From Mesorhabditis belari (taxonomy: Eukaryota; Nematoda; Chromadorea; Rhabditida; Rhabditidae): a stretch of DNA of 64,000 nucleotides. Below the pieces are notes generated by a model. The model was not told the origin of the DNA, made no database searches, and saw nothing but the letters and a program-made list of their open reading frames with translations. The stretch is taken from the NCBI GenBank assembly GCA_958450365.1, contig CAUEEP010000750.1, positions 682,001 through 746,000 of the forward strand, written 5' to 3'. Every line of letters begins with the position of its first letter. Within the stretch, counting starts at the first letter, position 1. This document shows, piece by piece, positions 35,213 through 48,000 of this stretch. A program made the translations under genes and the position numbers.

Positions 35213-36705
35213 TTATATTTCCGAAAAAAACATGTTTCTCTTTTTAGCGGCTGGTTCTTTAAAGTTAAAAATCTCAAAAATGTCAATTGAAATCTGCTCA
35301 TTTCGAGTAGAGTCTTCGGCAATCGGATTCCTTCTTGACAAATTATACATTTGATCGACAAGCAGGATATCGATCTTATGATCTGCTGGGAAATATTTAG
35401 GGTGATTCAGAGCTATCTTCTGCTCATCACGGTGAACGTAAAATTTCCAATCTGCGACGATCTCCTGTCTCGATTCGGCACAACTTTGAAAGTCGATGCT
35501 GAACCCGTTTGTGGAGTGTTTCTTTTCAAAAATCTTGACTCCTTTTCGATTCACCAGAAAGATCACTTTGCAAATCTTTGTGTAAGTTTTGATGTACGCC
35601 GATCTCGTCATCATTTGTGCATTTACAGTTGCCAATTCTGTAGTCATTATCAACTTCACCTGGGAAACCAGCTTTAAGAATGAGATCATCAGGATTCTTA
35701 CAAGTTGACGAGTGCCTTGGAGGAATTTGCAATTGAAAGACATAATCACTAAGCTGAAAAGTGAAGAAGTTTGGAAAAAAGCCCTCGTGGTAATGTTTAG
35801 CATAACCATTTAGCTTGATCATTTCTTGTTTAATCCATTCAGTCATATCAATAGGAGACACTTCTGCAGATGAATTGAGACTTGGCGAGATTTCTCTTGA
35901 GTCCATGCAAAACTTTTCGTTTTTCCAGCTTCCAGCGATAAAATGTAGTGTTCGTTGAGTTGAGACTTTTCGCATAAACAATCCACCCCTTGAACTTTTA
36001 TGTAATAAGTAGAAGTGATCGTGTGTCGGTTTACCATCAAAGCTTTTAAGTTTGTAAAAGCAAAAGCGGAAAGACAAATTATAACAAGCACTTTTAATAA
36101 TCTCAATAGCCTTTAGTTTTCCACCCAAAAGCTCTAAAAGATCCCAGCATCCGTGATTGAAATGCTCGAAAGGTGAGAGTTTTTCTGGTAAGTCTACCTC
36201 GGTTGCAGGAATGTTCACCGTCTCAATAAGCACATCGAATGTTGATTTGAAAACATCGGCCTGGTGTTTGAAATCGGCAATTAGGATCTGTTTAAAGCTC
36301 AAGTCAATCCGATCGCTTCTAATCTTTTCGCTTTTGCTGAATTCAGGATCGATCTCCTTATAGCGTTTAGAAAAAATAGCCGATTGTCCGGCGTAAATTG
36401 CCTTAGCGTCCAAACTCGCCTGCTGCACATCATCAAATTTTTCTAGGAAAAGTTTTCGATGACGATCCGAGGGCTCATGATCAGTTGTTTCACCGATTTT
36501 TGATAATGATGAAAGGGCTTTGTTCAACATCACACAACTCTGAAATGAGATGAAATGGATAGATGAATTTATCACTCACCGAAGCACATTCTTTTCGTTG
36601 CTTGGTATCATCGAATCCGAGTGGTCGAATCTTTCGCTCTTCGTTTAAATCTGTTTCCACAGCCAACTCTAAGCCCAAGGCCCTGGCTGTGCCATTTTGG
36701 TAATC
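35213..36705 (-). CDS. Gene G: orphan protein, possible headless relative of the A/B ectodomain
   Basis: Exons 36580-36705, 35627-36539 and 35213-35565 sum to 1392 nt (463 codons plus stop) with matching phases. The first exon begins at a splice acceptor (TTTCAG) and has no ATG, so an upstream exon is missing. A maT-type transposon starts about 25 bp further up. Exon 1 contains RKIRPLGFDDTKQRKEC, close to the IRPIGFDGTKQ linker of gene B, and is 126 nt, the same length as gene A exon 8. The rest is alpha-helical in look. FFPNFFTFQLSDYVFQLQIP recalls CPNYFLFAKLQS...LLLQFP of B. No membrane segment is obvious. The relation to A/B is suggestive, not shown. I recognise no other family. Confidence 0.55.
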
Positions 36706-36729
36706 CTGAAAACGATCATTTTTTTTTAC

Positions 36730-37290
36730 AGGGTGACAATAAATAACCCGTCTTTTTTTTCTAGCGACTCATATCCCCTTTGTAACTCGTTTTGTCACTT
36801 AAAATGTTATTTTTCTTCTTTGCTGTGATTCTTTTTTTAATATTTTATATTTTGGCTGTAGTCGTTTGAATCTAACGTTCCTTTTTAGGACGTTGGACAA
36901 ACGAAGTGCGCTTCTTGCGTTGCATTGACAAGGAAAACGACCGGTGGAGATCGTTCAATTGCTTGATGAGCCAAAATCAACCGTGCTAGATTCAAACAAA
37001 AGATCAAAATTTTTGGTCGTGACGGAGATCGTCCAGAAAGAGGAAGAAAACGGACAGACGACACTTTGAGGGTCCGAAAAATCATCAAGAAGAGAATCGA
37101 TCGAAATTCGAGGATCTCGATAAGGAAGGTGAATCGTTGCTACATATGACACCGGAGTGAATCGTGAAACAATCCGAAAGATTGCTAAAAAATCTTAACC
37201 TTCACCCATATAAGCTCAAACAAGAACAATTGCTGACCAATGACAACAAACGAATCCTACTAGAGAGATGCCGTGGGCTGACCAACTCCG
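36730..37290 (+). mobile_element. maT-like transposon, 5' fragment
   Basis: It begins near ACAGGGTGACAATAAATAAC. The stretch 36955-37290 is nearly identical to 39850-40160 (TTGATCGTCCAG-type HTH region, GTCCGAAAAATCATCAAGAA, TTAACCTTCACCCATATAAG). It runs into the homopolymer stretch, where sequence quality collapses. Confidence 0.65.
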
Positions 37291-37299
37291 CGACTCCGA

Positions 37300-37735
37300 T
37301 TAAGAGAAAATTTTTTTTTCGGTGGGGAAGCTTTTTTTTTTGGAAAAAAAAAAAAACCGGAAAAAAAAAAAAAATTTCTCCCGGAATTTTTTTTTTTTTT
37401 ATTTTTTTAAAAAATAAAAAAATATTAAAAAATTTTAAAAAATTTTTGGCCCCCCCCCAACAAAAAAAAAAAAGAAAAAAAGAAAAAAAAAATTCAAAAT
37501 TAAATTTTTTTTATTAAATTTATTTTTTATTTATTTTATTTTATTTTTTTTAAAATATATTTATATTTAAAAATTAATTTTAATTTTTTGGTTAAATATT
37601 AAAATAAATATATAAAAGAAAAAATGAAGGGTAAAGGAGAGGGGGAGGGGGAAAAATGGTGGGGGGTTTTGGGGGGGTTATAAAAGGATGGTAAAAAGCC
37701 TTAAAAAAAAAAAAAAAAAAAGGAAAGTTTTTGTT

Positions 37736-37774
<39 letters not shown>

Positions 37775-37996
37775 ATTTTTATTTTTTTTTTTTTGTGAGG
37801 AAGTTAAAAATAAAAATTAAAAAAAAATATTTTTTGAGGGGAAATGTGGGGGGGGGGGGGGGGGAAGTGGGGAAAAAAAATAAAAAAATTTTATAAAAAA
37901 TTTTTTTTTTGTTTTTTTTTTTTTTTTTTTTTTTTTTTATTTATTTTGTGTTTGGGTTGGGGGGGGGGGGGAAGGAAGAAAAGGATAATTGAAAGG

Positions 37997-38040
<44 letters not shown>

Positions 38041-38140
38041 TTTTTTGTGGTTGTTTTGTGGGGGGGGGGTGTGGTTTTTTGTGGGGGGTTGGGGGTTTGG
38101 GTTTTGTGGTTTATTTTTTAAATTTGTTACCCAACCTTTT
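37300..38140. other. Homopolymer-only stretch, probable consensus artefact
   Basis: Long A, T and G runs replace the expected continuation of the maT element, so part of that element is probably what could not be resolved. Open frames here (poly-Phe, poly-Lys, poly-Gly) are meaningless. Confidence 0.8.
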
Positions 38141-38199
38141 AAATGCTGGATTTTTAAACTTGAGCCTATTTTTTTCACATTTATCGGTCCCTCAGCAAC

Positions 38200-39790
38200 A
38201 TTTTGAAATATAATAAAACGATTCTCGTTCCCATTTTTTTGCCGATCAACGGCTTGAGAAGCTTGGCAAGAGTTTATTGCCTAGATAAGACAATCAGCAA
38301 AAAAGAACCCACAATGCCGCGTTAATTGGCACACAACAACGCCTATCTAGCGATTCTTGGGAAAGGAATTTCGTTTCAGCAAATTTCTTCTCAGCTCTCA
38401 ACTTAACAATAGAGCATTCTTTTGCAGAGATCATAAACTACAAAAGTTTAGTTTCTAGACTCAGACATGATTAACATGTTAAATAAGTGATTGTCAATAC
38501 AAGGCAAGGAATTCATGTGTCGCTACAAGAAGAAACCAAGCTTTATCTTGGTAACATTTTTTATCAAGAGGAGCCCACATTAGTAAAGACAATCTATGAA
38601 GCACCTTACTCGTTAGATTTCACACTTCTTGACTCCCATTTATCATCAACAGAAACGACAAACGCGTCTCTGTTAATGATAGTTTCTTTTTTGGAATGGA
38701 AATTTTGTGTTCACAGTTTATTAGCTGCTAATGCTTCATTTTTTGATTCCACGCTTACAAGGGCAACTCACTGAGCATTATCTTCGTTCAACCGTTTATA
38801 TAAAATAAGTTTTTCGCAATCCCTTGTTTATAAAAAGCACTTTTTCATTCATTTTTTGTGAAAAGTTTTGCAAAAGTTTATTGTCAAGATAAGCCGTGTC
38901 GGGTGAACTTCGAGAATACCACGGTATTTGCCCCATAGAAGCACTCTTATCTCCGCGATAAAACCCCAAAAGAAGACTGAACTTTGTCAAAGAAAAAACG
39001 GGATTAAAAGCTGCAAGAAAGACAAAGCGACGGTTCTAAAACAAAAGCGATAAAAGTTAATTTCAAACTTCTTTTTCAAGTTACCACGTTAAGCAAGACG
39101 GACCGATATCCGAGAAAACAAAAAATTAAATCCCCATAGATTCAAAAAACATACAAAATGCTAAATATAATACTTTTTTATAGAGTTTCATCTGTTTCTT
39201 TCATGGATTAAGTTCGTTATGTCAAGGTTCAGAATATGATTTTTGGAAATGATTTTGGAAATGGTAATTGAATGTTTCAAATGCTTGAGCTGTATTCAAC
39301 CTGGATCCTTTAAACAACTTGGAAACTTTAAACAATCTTTCAAACGCATCAATAGGCCTAAGTCAAGAAACCCTTTCGTTCTGCAGTCGCTAAACAACTC
39401 CAATAAGTTCCTTTCCCCGTTAGAACTACGAGACTCTGGAACTCTACCGAGCAAAATTAGAGCCATTCATAATGCTATTCACTTTAAGAATCCGATAGTT
39501 TAGATCTTAAACATTTGCTATCTTGTTCAAGTTAATTCTCATTCATCTGCTTGTCATGAATTTCTGATCATCATACTTCATGCTTCTTATTTTCTTATCT
39601 GCAAATTATCTTCTGAGCATTTGGTTGTGTCCTGGAACTTTGTCTTGAATAAAGAATCATATATAAATCAGAGTCTATCAAGATCATTTATTCTTAGTCC
39701 CTGCTTTGTGCAATTACAGGAGAATTTTTTGTTCGGCTCAATGCTCAAATTCTCAATTTATGATAAGAGTGCTGTGAGTGCACAAAAAAG
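38200..39790. other. No intact gene; possible faint transposase trace
   Basis: Around 38313-38400 the frame LAHNNAYLAILGKGISFQQI resembles a Tc1-type N-terminal helix-turn-helix, but stops surround it. The remainder shows no splice-joined coding run or terminal repeats that I could pair. Confidence 0.4.
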
Positions 39791-39799
39791 CGAAAAGCT

Positions 39800-40830
39800 T
39801 TACACAAAGATGAGTTTTTTGCTGGGTCGACACAGTAAACAATGGAGGATAAAATCAACCTTGCTAGATTCAAGCAAAAGATCAAAATTTTTGGTCATGA
39901 CCGAGATCGTCCAGAAAAAGGAAGAAAACGACAACACTTTGAGGGTCCGAAAAATCATCAAGAAGAGAATCGATCGAAATTCGAGGATCTCGATAAGGAA
40001 GGTTGCTACAGACACCGAAGTGAATCGTGAAACAATCCGAAAGATTGCTAAAAATCTTAACCTTCACCCATATAAGCTCAAACAAGAACAATTGCTTACC
40101 GATGACAACAAACGAATCCGACTAGAGAGATGCCGTGGGCGGATCAAGCGTGCCGCAACTCCGAATTGGGAGCAAATTCCGTTCTCGGATGGGAAGCTCA
40201 TCCCTGTTGAGCAAAAACCGGCAAAACAATTGGATTTAGTCGATAAGCTCTCCAGGCAATTCTTTGATCGTTCAGCATCGTCAAAACTCAAAGTCCGTAA
40301 TGGTTTGGGTCGGGATTTGTGCCACGGGTAAAAACACCCTTCATTTTCATCGATTTGAGGGTGAAAATCAACAAAGATGTTTATCAAAAAGAGATTCTCG
40401 AAGACATAGTGCTTCTCTGGTCCCAAAAACCCTTCAGAAACCAGTTTTGGACCTTTCAGCAGAATTCGGCGCCCTCTCACCGAGCAAAAACCATGCAGGA
40501 TTGGTACAAAGCCAATTTCCCGGACTTCATCTCGGCTCAAGAATAGGCTCCTTACTCCTGTGATCTCAATCCATTGGATTGCAACCTATAGTCAATTTTG
40601 AAGTCAAGGGCCTGTGCAGAATATCACAAAAGCTTGGAGGCCCAGAAGCGATCGTTGACTCGAGAGTGGGACAAAATTGTTGCGGCCTATCGCGGAGAAC
40701 TCCACGGAACGTCTCAAGCTCTGCATCAAAGGCAAATGATGGAAATTTCGAAAACGATTGTTGATTTTGTTTAATGAGATGTTTAAAATCGTTATTTCTT
40801 TTGAAGTTTTTGAATAAAATTGTTTGTACG
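39800..40830 (+). mobile_element. maT-like transposase, degenerate
   Basis: Pieces in shifted frames read RIDRNSRISIRKVATDTEVN, then RETIRKIAKNLNLHPYKLKQ, then PFIFIDLRVKINKDVYQKEI, then QQNSAPSHRAKTMQDWYKAN and CDLNPLD. The second catalytic position is Asn, not Asp. The spacing to the last Asp is 37 residues, as in the maT group. A stop follows FISAQE. A second partial copy is at 36730-37290, and a 100-bp 3' fragment lies at about 46995-47100. Confidence 0.75.
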
Positions 40831-43759
40831 GTCAAACCTCTCTATAACGACATATCTGCATAACGCCACCCTCTATATAATGACATTTTTTTAAATTGAG
40901 TTGGGCACCACACAAAATATTAAGAAAAAACGTTTATATAAGGACACTCTTATAATGACAACTTCTATATGTCGTAACCGATGAAGGATTTCAGCCGAAG
41001 AAGTCTCAGACTTCTTCGGCTAGCCGATGAAGTCTCAGACTTCTTCGGCTAGCCGATGAAGTTTCAGGTTCTCAAAAATTAAATCTTGAGTTACACTTGC
41101 TCTATGCAAAGTTGCAAATATTACTAGTTTTGATCTATTTTTGCATTCATCACCTCTGAATGTTTTTTTGCATTTTGAGGCTTTAAATTTCAAATTTTTT
41201 TTGAGTAAATTAACATTGATAAAAACAAACATTAACATACCAAAACAAACTGAAATTAACTTATTCTTGCAGGTGTTGCTCTTGTGGCATCGGCTGTTGC
41301 ATTGCAGGTTGGCTTTCCAGCAGGCGTATCGCCCGTTCGCACATCCATTCGTGCCGTTGCAATGCTTATGACCTGAAAGAAACTTAAAACAGGGCTATTT
41401 AAAAGTTTACCTTGAGTCCCAGTCAGCGATTGTGATCCTTCGGCGGCTCGGGAACAGATTGAAGATCGATTAAATCCACCTGGCAACACTCGTTGAAATC
41501 CTTTATAACAATTGGCGTGCCCAAGTTATATCAGTATTTGAGCTCGCATTCTGGGCACAACTGGACAAAAATTTCGATCACTTCTTTTGAGATCCCACGA
41601 TAGTCTCGTAGTCCTTGCCACATTATATCTCTTCCGGCGTGCCCAAGTCGTTGGTGAGTGGTCGTTAACAGGCCAAAGAGCTCCTCTTTCTTGACGACTT
41701 TCTTGGGTTTGTCCAAATCGCCTTTGATCCTGTAAAGAAATATTCTTTGCGTGCTTGGTACTCTTCACTCAAGACACGTCATTTCTTGTTTCGAGATATC
41801 TGATCTCACTTGCACTAAAACACTTTATTCAATAGCCGACTGACTCGAAATCTTTGGGCTCTCACTTGAGCAATTTTCACACAAGATCGATAATTGAATT
41901 AAAAGCGATGATAAAAACAGAAACAATTTCGTCCTAATTAGGACACAACTTTCACACGATCAGAGGAAAGCAAAAAGAAAAAATGAAAGATAACAAAAAC
42001 AAAATGAACAACAGTTGCCTTATATAGACTTTAACACAAGATACTCAGCTAACAAGCTACAAAACCATAAATGATTTGGGGCGCGAAATAGAATGGAGGC
42101 GCACCGATTTCCTCAATACTTTTCCAATTTTTAGGCTGTCAGAGTTGGATAACTTTTAGTGGCTATTCGCCACAGATCCCATGATTGTAAAGTACCTCTT
42201 GATTCAATTCGTATCGAAGAGAGAATCGCACTACAAGTTTTTGTGTTTTTTTCGATGGTTTGAAGTCTTCATTCCGCAATTGTTGGAGAACGGTGACGAT
42301 TTCCGCGTATTTCTCGCTTGAAAGAATCAAACTTCGCTTTTGATTTGATTGAAAGTGAGAAAACTGCAAGTCGAATTCTTTCTCCATTCCTAAAAGACAA
42401 AAATTAGTGTAGCGTAAACAAAAAAATGCACAGTAACAACAAGAAAAAATAGGAATGAAATAAGGGGTTATGTTCGATTATAAACAGATTAGTGGTAAAA
42501 AAGTTTTATCGATGATCCAACAAAGGAGTCAAATTGACTTACAAAAACAAACAACTCTATTTCAAATAAATCACGAATCAGATAGAAAATGACGAAAAAG
42601 GCCCTTTTATAGCCTTTGGTTACAGTATGATAAAATGCGCACTCTTTAGAATGAGCTTTTAGCTTTTAAGCGCCTTTTAAAGAGCTTGAGTTTGTGGTAT
42701 TGACTTGAGTCAATACATAACCCAAGATTTCATTTTTGAGACTTCATCGGCTAGCCGAAGAAGTTTGAGACTTCTTCGGCTGAAATCCTCCATCGGCTAC
42801 GACATATATAACGACCCTTTTTTCCAAAACGTGACTTTTTAAAGATTTTTTTGCTAAAATGCACTTAACCTACTATACTTTTAGCTTTACAAAACGGGAT
42901 TTTGTCAGAAACTTTTGTTAAAAGTGGTTTTTTTTATAGTTTTGCCTGAGTATGCTAAAATACTTAGGCTTAGCACCGAATTACAGCAATTGATCAAAGA
43001 AGGCTTTCGAGTTTGATCTTTTGGACGCGCTTCAGCTGCTTGAGCAATCATGGACCGAAGTGAAAGCTGAGACATTGGCACATTGTTTCCGCAAGGCAGG
43101 TTTTTAAAAAAATGATGATGACAGCAACAACAATAATGATGAAGATATGAAACGATTTTTGAAGGTTTTCTGGAAGAAGTTGACCATCACTGACGGCATT
43201 GGTGATTCTATGAATGCCATGGATTTCGCTGGGTTGATGAAAACCTTGTCACATCAAGCATAAGAACATTGGAAGAAATTACAGCCGCTAACAAAGTTAT
43301 TGCTCGTTCTGAAATGTCTTCGAAAAGCGACATCGACGAAGTACTTGAAGTGAAAGAGCCAATTTCACGGATTCAGGCCTATCAACATTTTCAAATGTTT
43401 CAAAATTATGCAAGAAAGGATTCGAACAAAGAAGTTCTACAAGCTTTAAAAAAGCATTGATAACTTTTTTATAAACATTCTGTTGTTAGCAGTAAAAAGA
43501 CAAATTAGCCGATTTTTTTTCTCAAAACTTTAAGAATTGTTAACTTGTTTGTTTCTTTTTTGTCTTGTTTGTTTTGATTGTGAAACTTTTTCAATAACAT
43601 ACTTTAAAAACCTCTACATAACGTTATCGGTTGAAAACCTAACTTTTTTTGTTTCTCTATAACGACATCTCTCTATAACGCCAGTCTGGTCCTGGTCCCG
43701 AGGGGTGTCGTTATTCTCTATAACGACACCCATCGGATCAAACCAGAGAGGTTTGATTG
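40829..43759 (+). mobile_element. pogo/Tigger-like element hosting a Ginger-like insertion
   Basis: The ends CGGTCAAACCTCTCTATAAC and the complement of CAATCAAACCTCTCTGG are flanked by TA. CTCTATAACGACA repeats are typical of pogo/Tigger ends. The C-terminal part of a transposase survives at about 43010-43460 (LEQSWTEVKAETLAHCFRKA, then DIDEVLEVKEPISRIQAYQ). A 1.8-kb Ginger-like element sits at 40970-42804. Confidence 0.7.
40970..42804 (-). mobile_element. Ginger-like DNA transposon with integrase remnant
   Basis: The ends TGTCGTAACCGATGAAGGAT and the complement of TGTCGTAGCCGATGGAGGAT are flanked by TATA on both sides (40966-40969, 42805-42808). The minus strand encodes EKEFDLQFSHFQSNQKRSLI (42330-42387) and an H2C2 integrase zinc-binding module, HQRLGHAGRDIMWQGLRDY then CPECELKY (41530-41716). 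After a stop comes an integrase core start, CCQVDLIDLQSVPE. A Cys-rich tail follows (KHCNGTNGCANGRYACWKA). Most of the catalytic core is missing. TG...CA ends with an integrase are what define Ginger elements. Confidence 0.7.
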
Positions 43760-43764
43760 TATTA

Positions 43765-44887
43765 GGGGTTTGCAAAAGAAACTTTCCGGAACAATATCAT
43801 GACTTTCCGGAACAATATTTTTGAAAGTGCTCTAACCCAGTTTAAATTTTATTCTATTGTGTTGATAACGCTTATTTATTTTACTGATTTTCACATTTGT
43901 TTGACCATTGAATTATAAATAATTTTAGTTGTCGAAGATGACGGATCAAAAATTCGTTTTGCGGGCTTGCCTTCTCTATGACTTTAAAATGATGAAATCA
44001 GCATTGGAGTCGCACCGGAATCTTTGTGAAGCATTTGGAGAAAACGTTTTGAGTGAAAGAAGTTGTCAGGAATGGTTAAATGTGATTCGAGCACAATTTC
44101 TCGACACCTTGCGCTTATTGGAAAAAGGAATCGTTGTGGCCAATGGGTCCCACATGAATTGTCCCCTGAAAACAAAGCCAATCGAGTTTTATTGTCTCGG
44201 ATTTTATTGGAAAAGGCTACGAGCAGTGCTTTTTTTGAAAACATCTTGACAATGGACGAAAAGTGGATATATTTCAATAATACAACCCGCAAAAGACAAT
44301 GGCTGAGCAAAGGAGAAACTCCAGTTCCGACACCACGTCCAGATCTTCACGGCAAGAAAGTTATGCTGTCGGTCTTTTGGAATATGAAAGGAATCGTCTA
44401 CTTTGAATTACAAAAATCCTCAAAAACTATAACTTCTCAAAGCTACACCGAGCAGTTAAAGAAAGTTGATGAAATTCTAAGAGAAAGAGGCGTTAATCCA
44501 AAGACAATCAATTTGCTTGCTGACAACGCCCGGGTACATACGTCGAATTTGGCTCAAAACACGATAGAAGAATTAGGCTGGAATCTTCTGCCTCATCCGC
44601 CATATTCCCCTGATATCGCCCCTTCAGATTACCACTTGTTCCGATCTATGCAACACTCCCTTGTAAATCAACAGTTTAACAATTACCAAGAAGTCGAAAT
44701 TTGGGTGCAAGACTATTTCGCGTCACAAGATCCGGAATCTTTCGAATCAGGCATCCGAAGTCTACGTAAAAAATGGGAAAATATAGTTGATAATTTTGGC
44801 GAGTACCTTTTGGAATAAAGTCTTTTATTATTAATTTTCCAGGTGTTTGAACGTTGCGTATAATACACAGTTTCTTTTGCAAACCCC
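43765..44887 (+). mobile_element. Mariner (DD34D), nearly full-length but broken
   Basis: The ends GGGGTTTGCAAAAGAAACT and their complement lie between TA dinucleotides, 1123 bp. The transposase starts MTDQKFVLRACLLYDF (43938) and shows TMDEKWIYF, LADNARVHTSN and HPPYSPDIAPSDYHLF, with 34 residues between the last two Asp. Near 44083 the frame shifts and part of the helix-turn-helix to WVPHEL linker is missing, so it is unlikely to be active. Confidence 0.9.
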
Positions 44888-45014
44888 TAATATTTTAGAA
44901 ATGCTCAAAACATAAGCACTGGTTATTTATTGTTAACCTGTAATTGAAAATTCTTTGCTATTATGATCAGAAAGCGGTTGTTCAGATTATTGACGCTAAA
45001 CGTTAAGAGCACAC

Positions 45015-48000
45015 CTGTAATATTGTTTCCAACAGCCGTCGCACTCCTTCTGCATCCTGAGCCCGATTGTCAAACTTTTTCCTAGTGCAACTAAATTCAC
45101 TCTTTGAAAACTTGAACCCTTTTTCAGTTTAACTTATAAATGATATCTCGTAAATCGTCTCGGCAATTGACGAATGATGGTTCTTGCTCTTTTGCTGTTT
45201 GATAGGTTTTCCATTCGGATGGGCAGGAATAGAATTTTCTAGAAAGCGCTATAGAAAGTCTTGGACATAAGACTATAAACATAATGAACAAATTGTTCAT
45301 AGAGCAAATGTCTAACCTTCTTTCAATCAAAAACCACAAGACGAGACCAAGGCAGAAAATGTCGCTACGGTGACAGACCTATTTACATTGATATTCGATA
45401 ATATATATGTCGTAGCCGCTTACGAAATTCAGCCGCTAACGAATGAGGGTATTTCCGGGCATCCAATCAAAAAGTCACCCACATAAAAAATGTTCATAAT
45501 ACATATATTTTATAATAAATTTTTGAAATTAGCTCATTTGGTTCAGTGGAAAATTTTTTTTGAGCCTCCAAAGTTTAGGTTCAAAAATGCCCTAAAATAG
45601 CTATAAAAAATTTTCTACTCTTTCTACTTTCTAAAAAACTTGCCTAATAGCTCATTTTGTAGCCAATTTGATGTAGTTTCTTAAAGTAAAGCCATCTAAA
45701 ACAATTTTTCGTTGAAAGTAGGAGAAAGAGGGCGAGGAACAAATTCAGGGCGAGGAACAAATTCAAATGTGAAAACAGCGACCGAGTTCAATTGAAGTCG
45801 TTCCTCGCCCTCTTTCTCCTAGCTTTGAAAAACAAATGCTTAATGTAGCTTTACTTTAAGAAACTACATCAAATTGGCTACAAAATGAGCTATTAGGCAA
45901 GTTTTTTGGCTGAGTAGAAAATTTTTTATAGCCATTTTAGGGCATTTTTGAACCTAAACTTTGGAGGCTCAAAAAAAATTTTCTACTGAACCAAATAAGC
46001 TAATTTCAAAAATTTATTATAAAATATATGTATTATGAACATTTTTTATGTGGGTGACTTTTTGATTGGATGCCCGGAAATACCCTCATTCGTTAGCGGC
46101 TGAATTTCGTAAGCTACGACATATATATTCTTTTTCTTACCATACAATTGTACACTTCAGGGCTCATTGAAGCATATGTTCCTTTAGGAGATTCCTCCCA
46201 AGTTTCCATCAAAAAAAAAGTAGTGTTTTCGCGATGAATTGTAAAGGCAAAATCGCAAAGTTTCACATCATATTCGATTTTATTTGGCGATAAATTTGGC
46301 TGATTTGGCTTTATAGATAGAAGAACGCTTAAATTTCAATTTTTACTACTATTACTTTTAGTTTGAGCTTAAAGTACGTATAGTTGATCTACTTTTCAAC
46401 TCACTTCTCTGCTTTAATATCCCGATGAATGAGATTTCGCGTCCGTAAATATTCAAGCGCCGAAAACAACTGTTCTGCCCAATAAACGACTGTATACATG
46501 GAATAGATCTTGTGTCTGTCATTGATCACTAAATGTCTTGAACGTTTTCGTAACATTGCACAAGCAGCTTTTACTTTTAAACAAACTCACTAGTTAGTAA
46601 GTCGCCACCATCACATTTCTCCAACAGCAAAACAAACTTTTTCGAGATTTGATCGTGTTGGAATTCGGCGAAGCCCATATATTTCACAATATTTGCATGA
46701 TCGAGTTTTTTTAGTATTTCACATTCGTAGCGTAGTTCGTCCAAAGCAATATTTTGTAGGCATATATCTCTTAGAGTTTTTGTGTTCTTTGCGGCATATT
46801 CAACAGAGCTGCTGAAAAGTGTTAGCACGAGTTTACCATCAGTGCATATGTTACGTCCGCATCCGAACTAATTGCATAAAATCACTCAGAATCAATTTTT
46901 TTTTACAAATTTGGTACCATTCGATGGAGGAAAAATTCTCTATAAGTTAAACTATAATACATGGCACTTTGTTCAGCATAGCTTTTTTTATTGTGCAGAA
47001 AGAATCACACAAAAGTTTGGAGGCCCAGAAGCGATCGTTGACTCGAGAATAGGACAAAATTGTTGCGGCCTATCGCGGAAAACTTCACGGAATGTCTCAA
47101 GCTAGAGCAATTGACCAAAGAAGGCTTTCGAGTTTGATCTTTTGGACTCGCTTAACGCAGAATCAATATTTTTTACAAATTTGGTACCATTCGATGGAGA
47201 AAAAAAATTCTCTATAAGTTAAACTATAATACAAGGCACTTTCTTCAATAACTTTTATTAGACAAAACCGACATGTTTTTGACACTTTTCTAACTAGGGA
47301 TCGTTGTTTATTTATTATCGAGTTTCGAAGTGGGACCTAGCGTATTTTGTAGCAAATTTTTCCCTAATTCCGAATATCCAGATCGTTTGTGTGTAAAAAA
47401 AAACAGTTTTTGAGTGTTGCGCTATTTATCTATATCAAGCGATCTTGCGTTTGTCGAAGCAATGCCATCGTCGCCAAATGATAAGTGTGCTAGGCTCTCA
47501 ACTTTTGGCTCCGGTTCGAGCCCGGATTTGGGTAAAACCTTTTTAAAAAAATTTCCAAAACTTTTATTACTGTTATCACTTTGTTTTAAACTTTATATAT
47601 GTTTCAAATTCATCCACATTATTGTGGCAATCGCTGAAACTATCACAGAAGGTTATGAAATAAAATTGTCCAAACTTAAACTGTATAAAATTGCATAAAT
47701 TAGTGTTTACATGAATGTGGCGGTTTGCAAGGTTTTACATTTATGACTTTAACAAGAATTTCTTTTACAAAAAGCAAAAGTTGAACCCAAGTCCACGAAC
47801 CAGGGCCAGACAGCGCGGCGCAGCGAGTGAGAGCCCAGCGCACGAACCACTTGGCCACGACGATATACCTTCGAGGAACGCAAGATCGCTTGATACTCGC
47901 GCGGTCAGATAAAAAGCGTAATCCACTCAAAAACTGCTTTTTTTGCACACAAACTTTAAACGGATTTAAAACGAAAATTTGAAAAGCAATTACACACAAA

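Noticed and set aside
37164..38213. Open frames rich in Lys, Phe and Gly
   Set aside because: They come from homopolymer runs that look like consensus failure.
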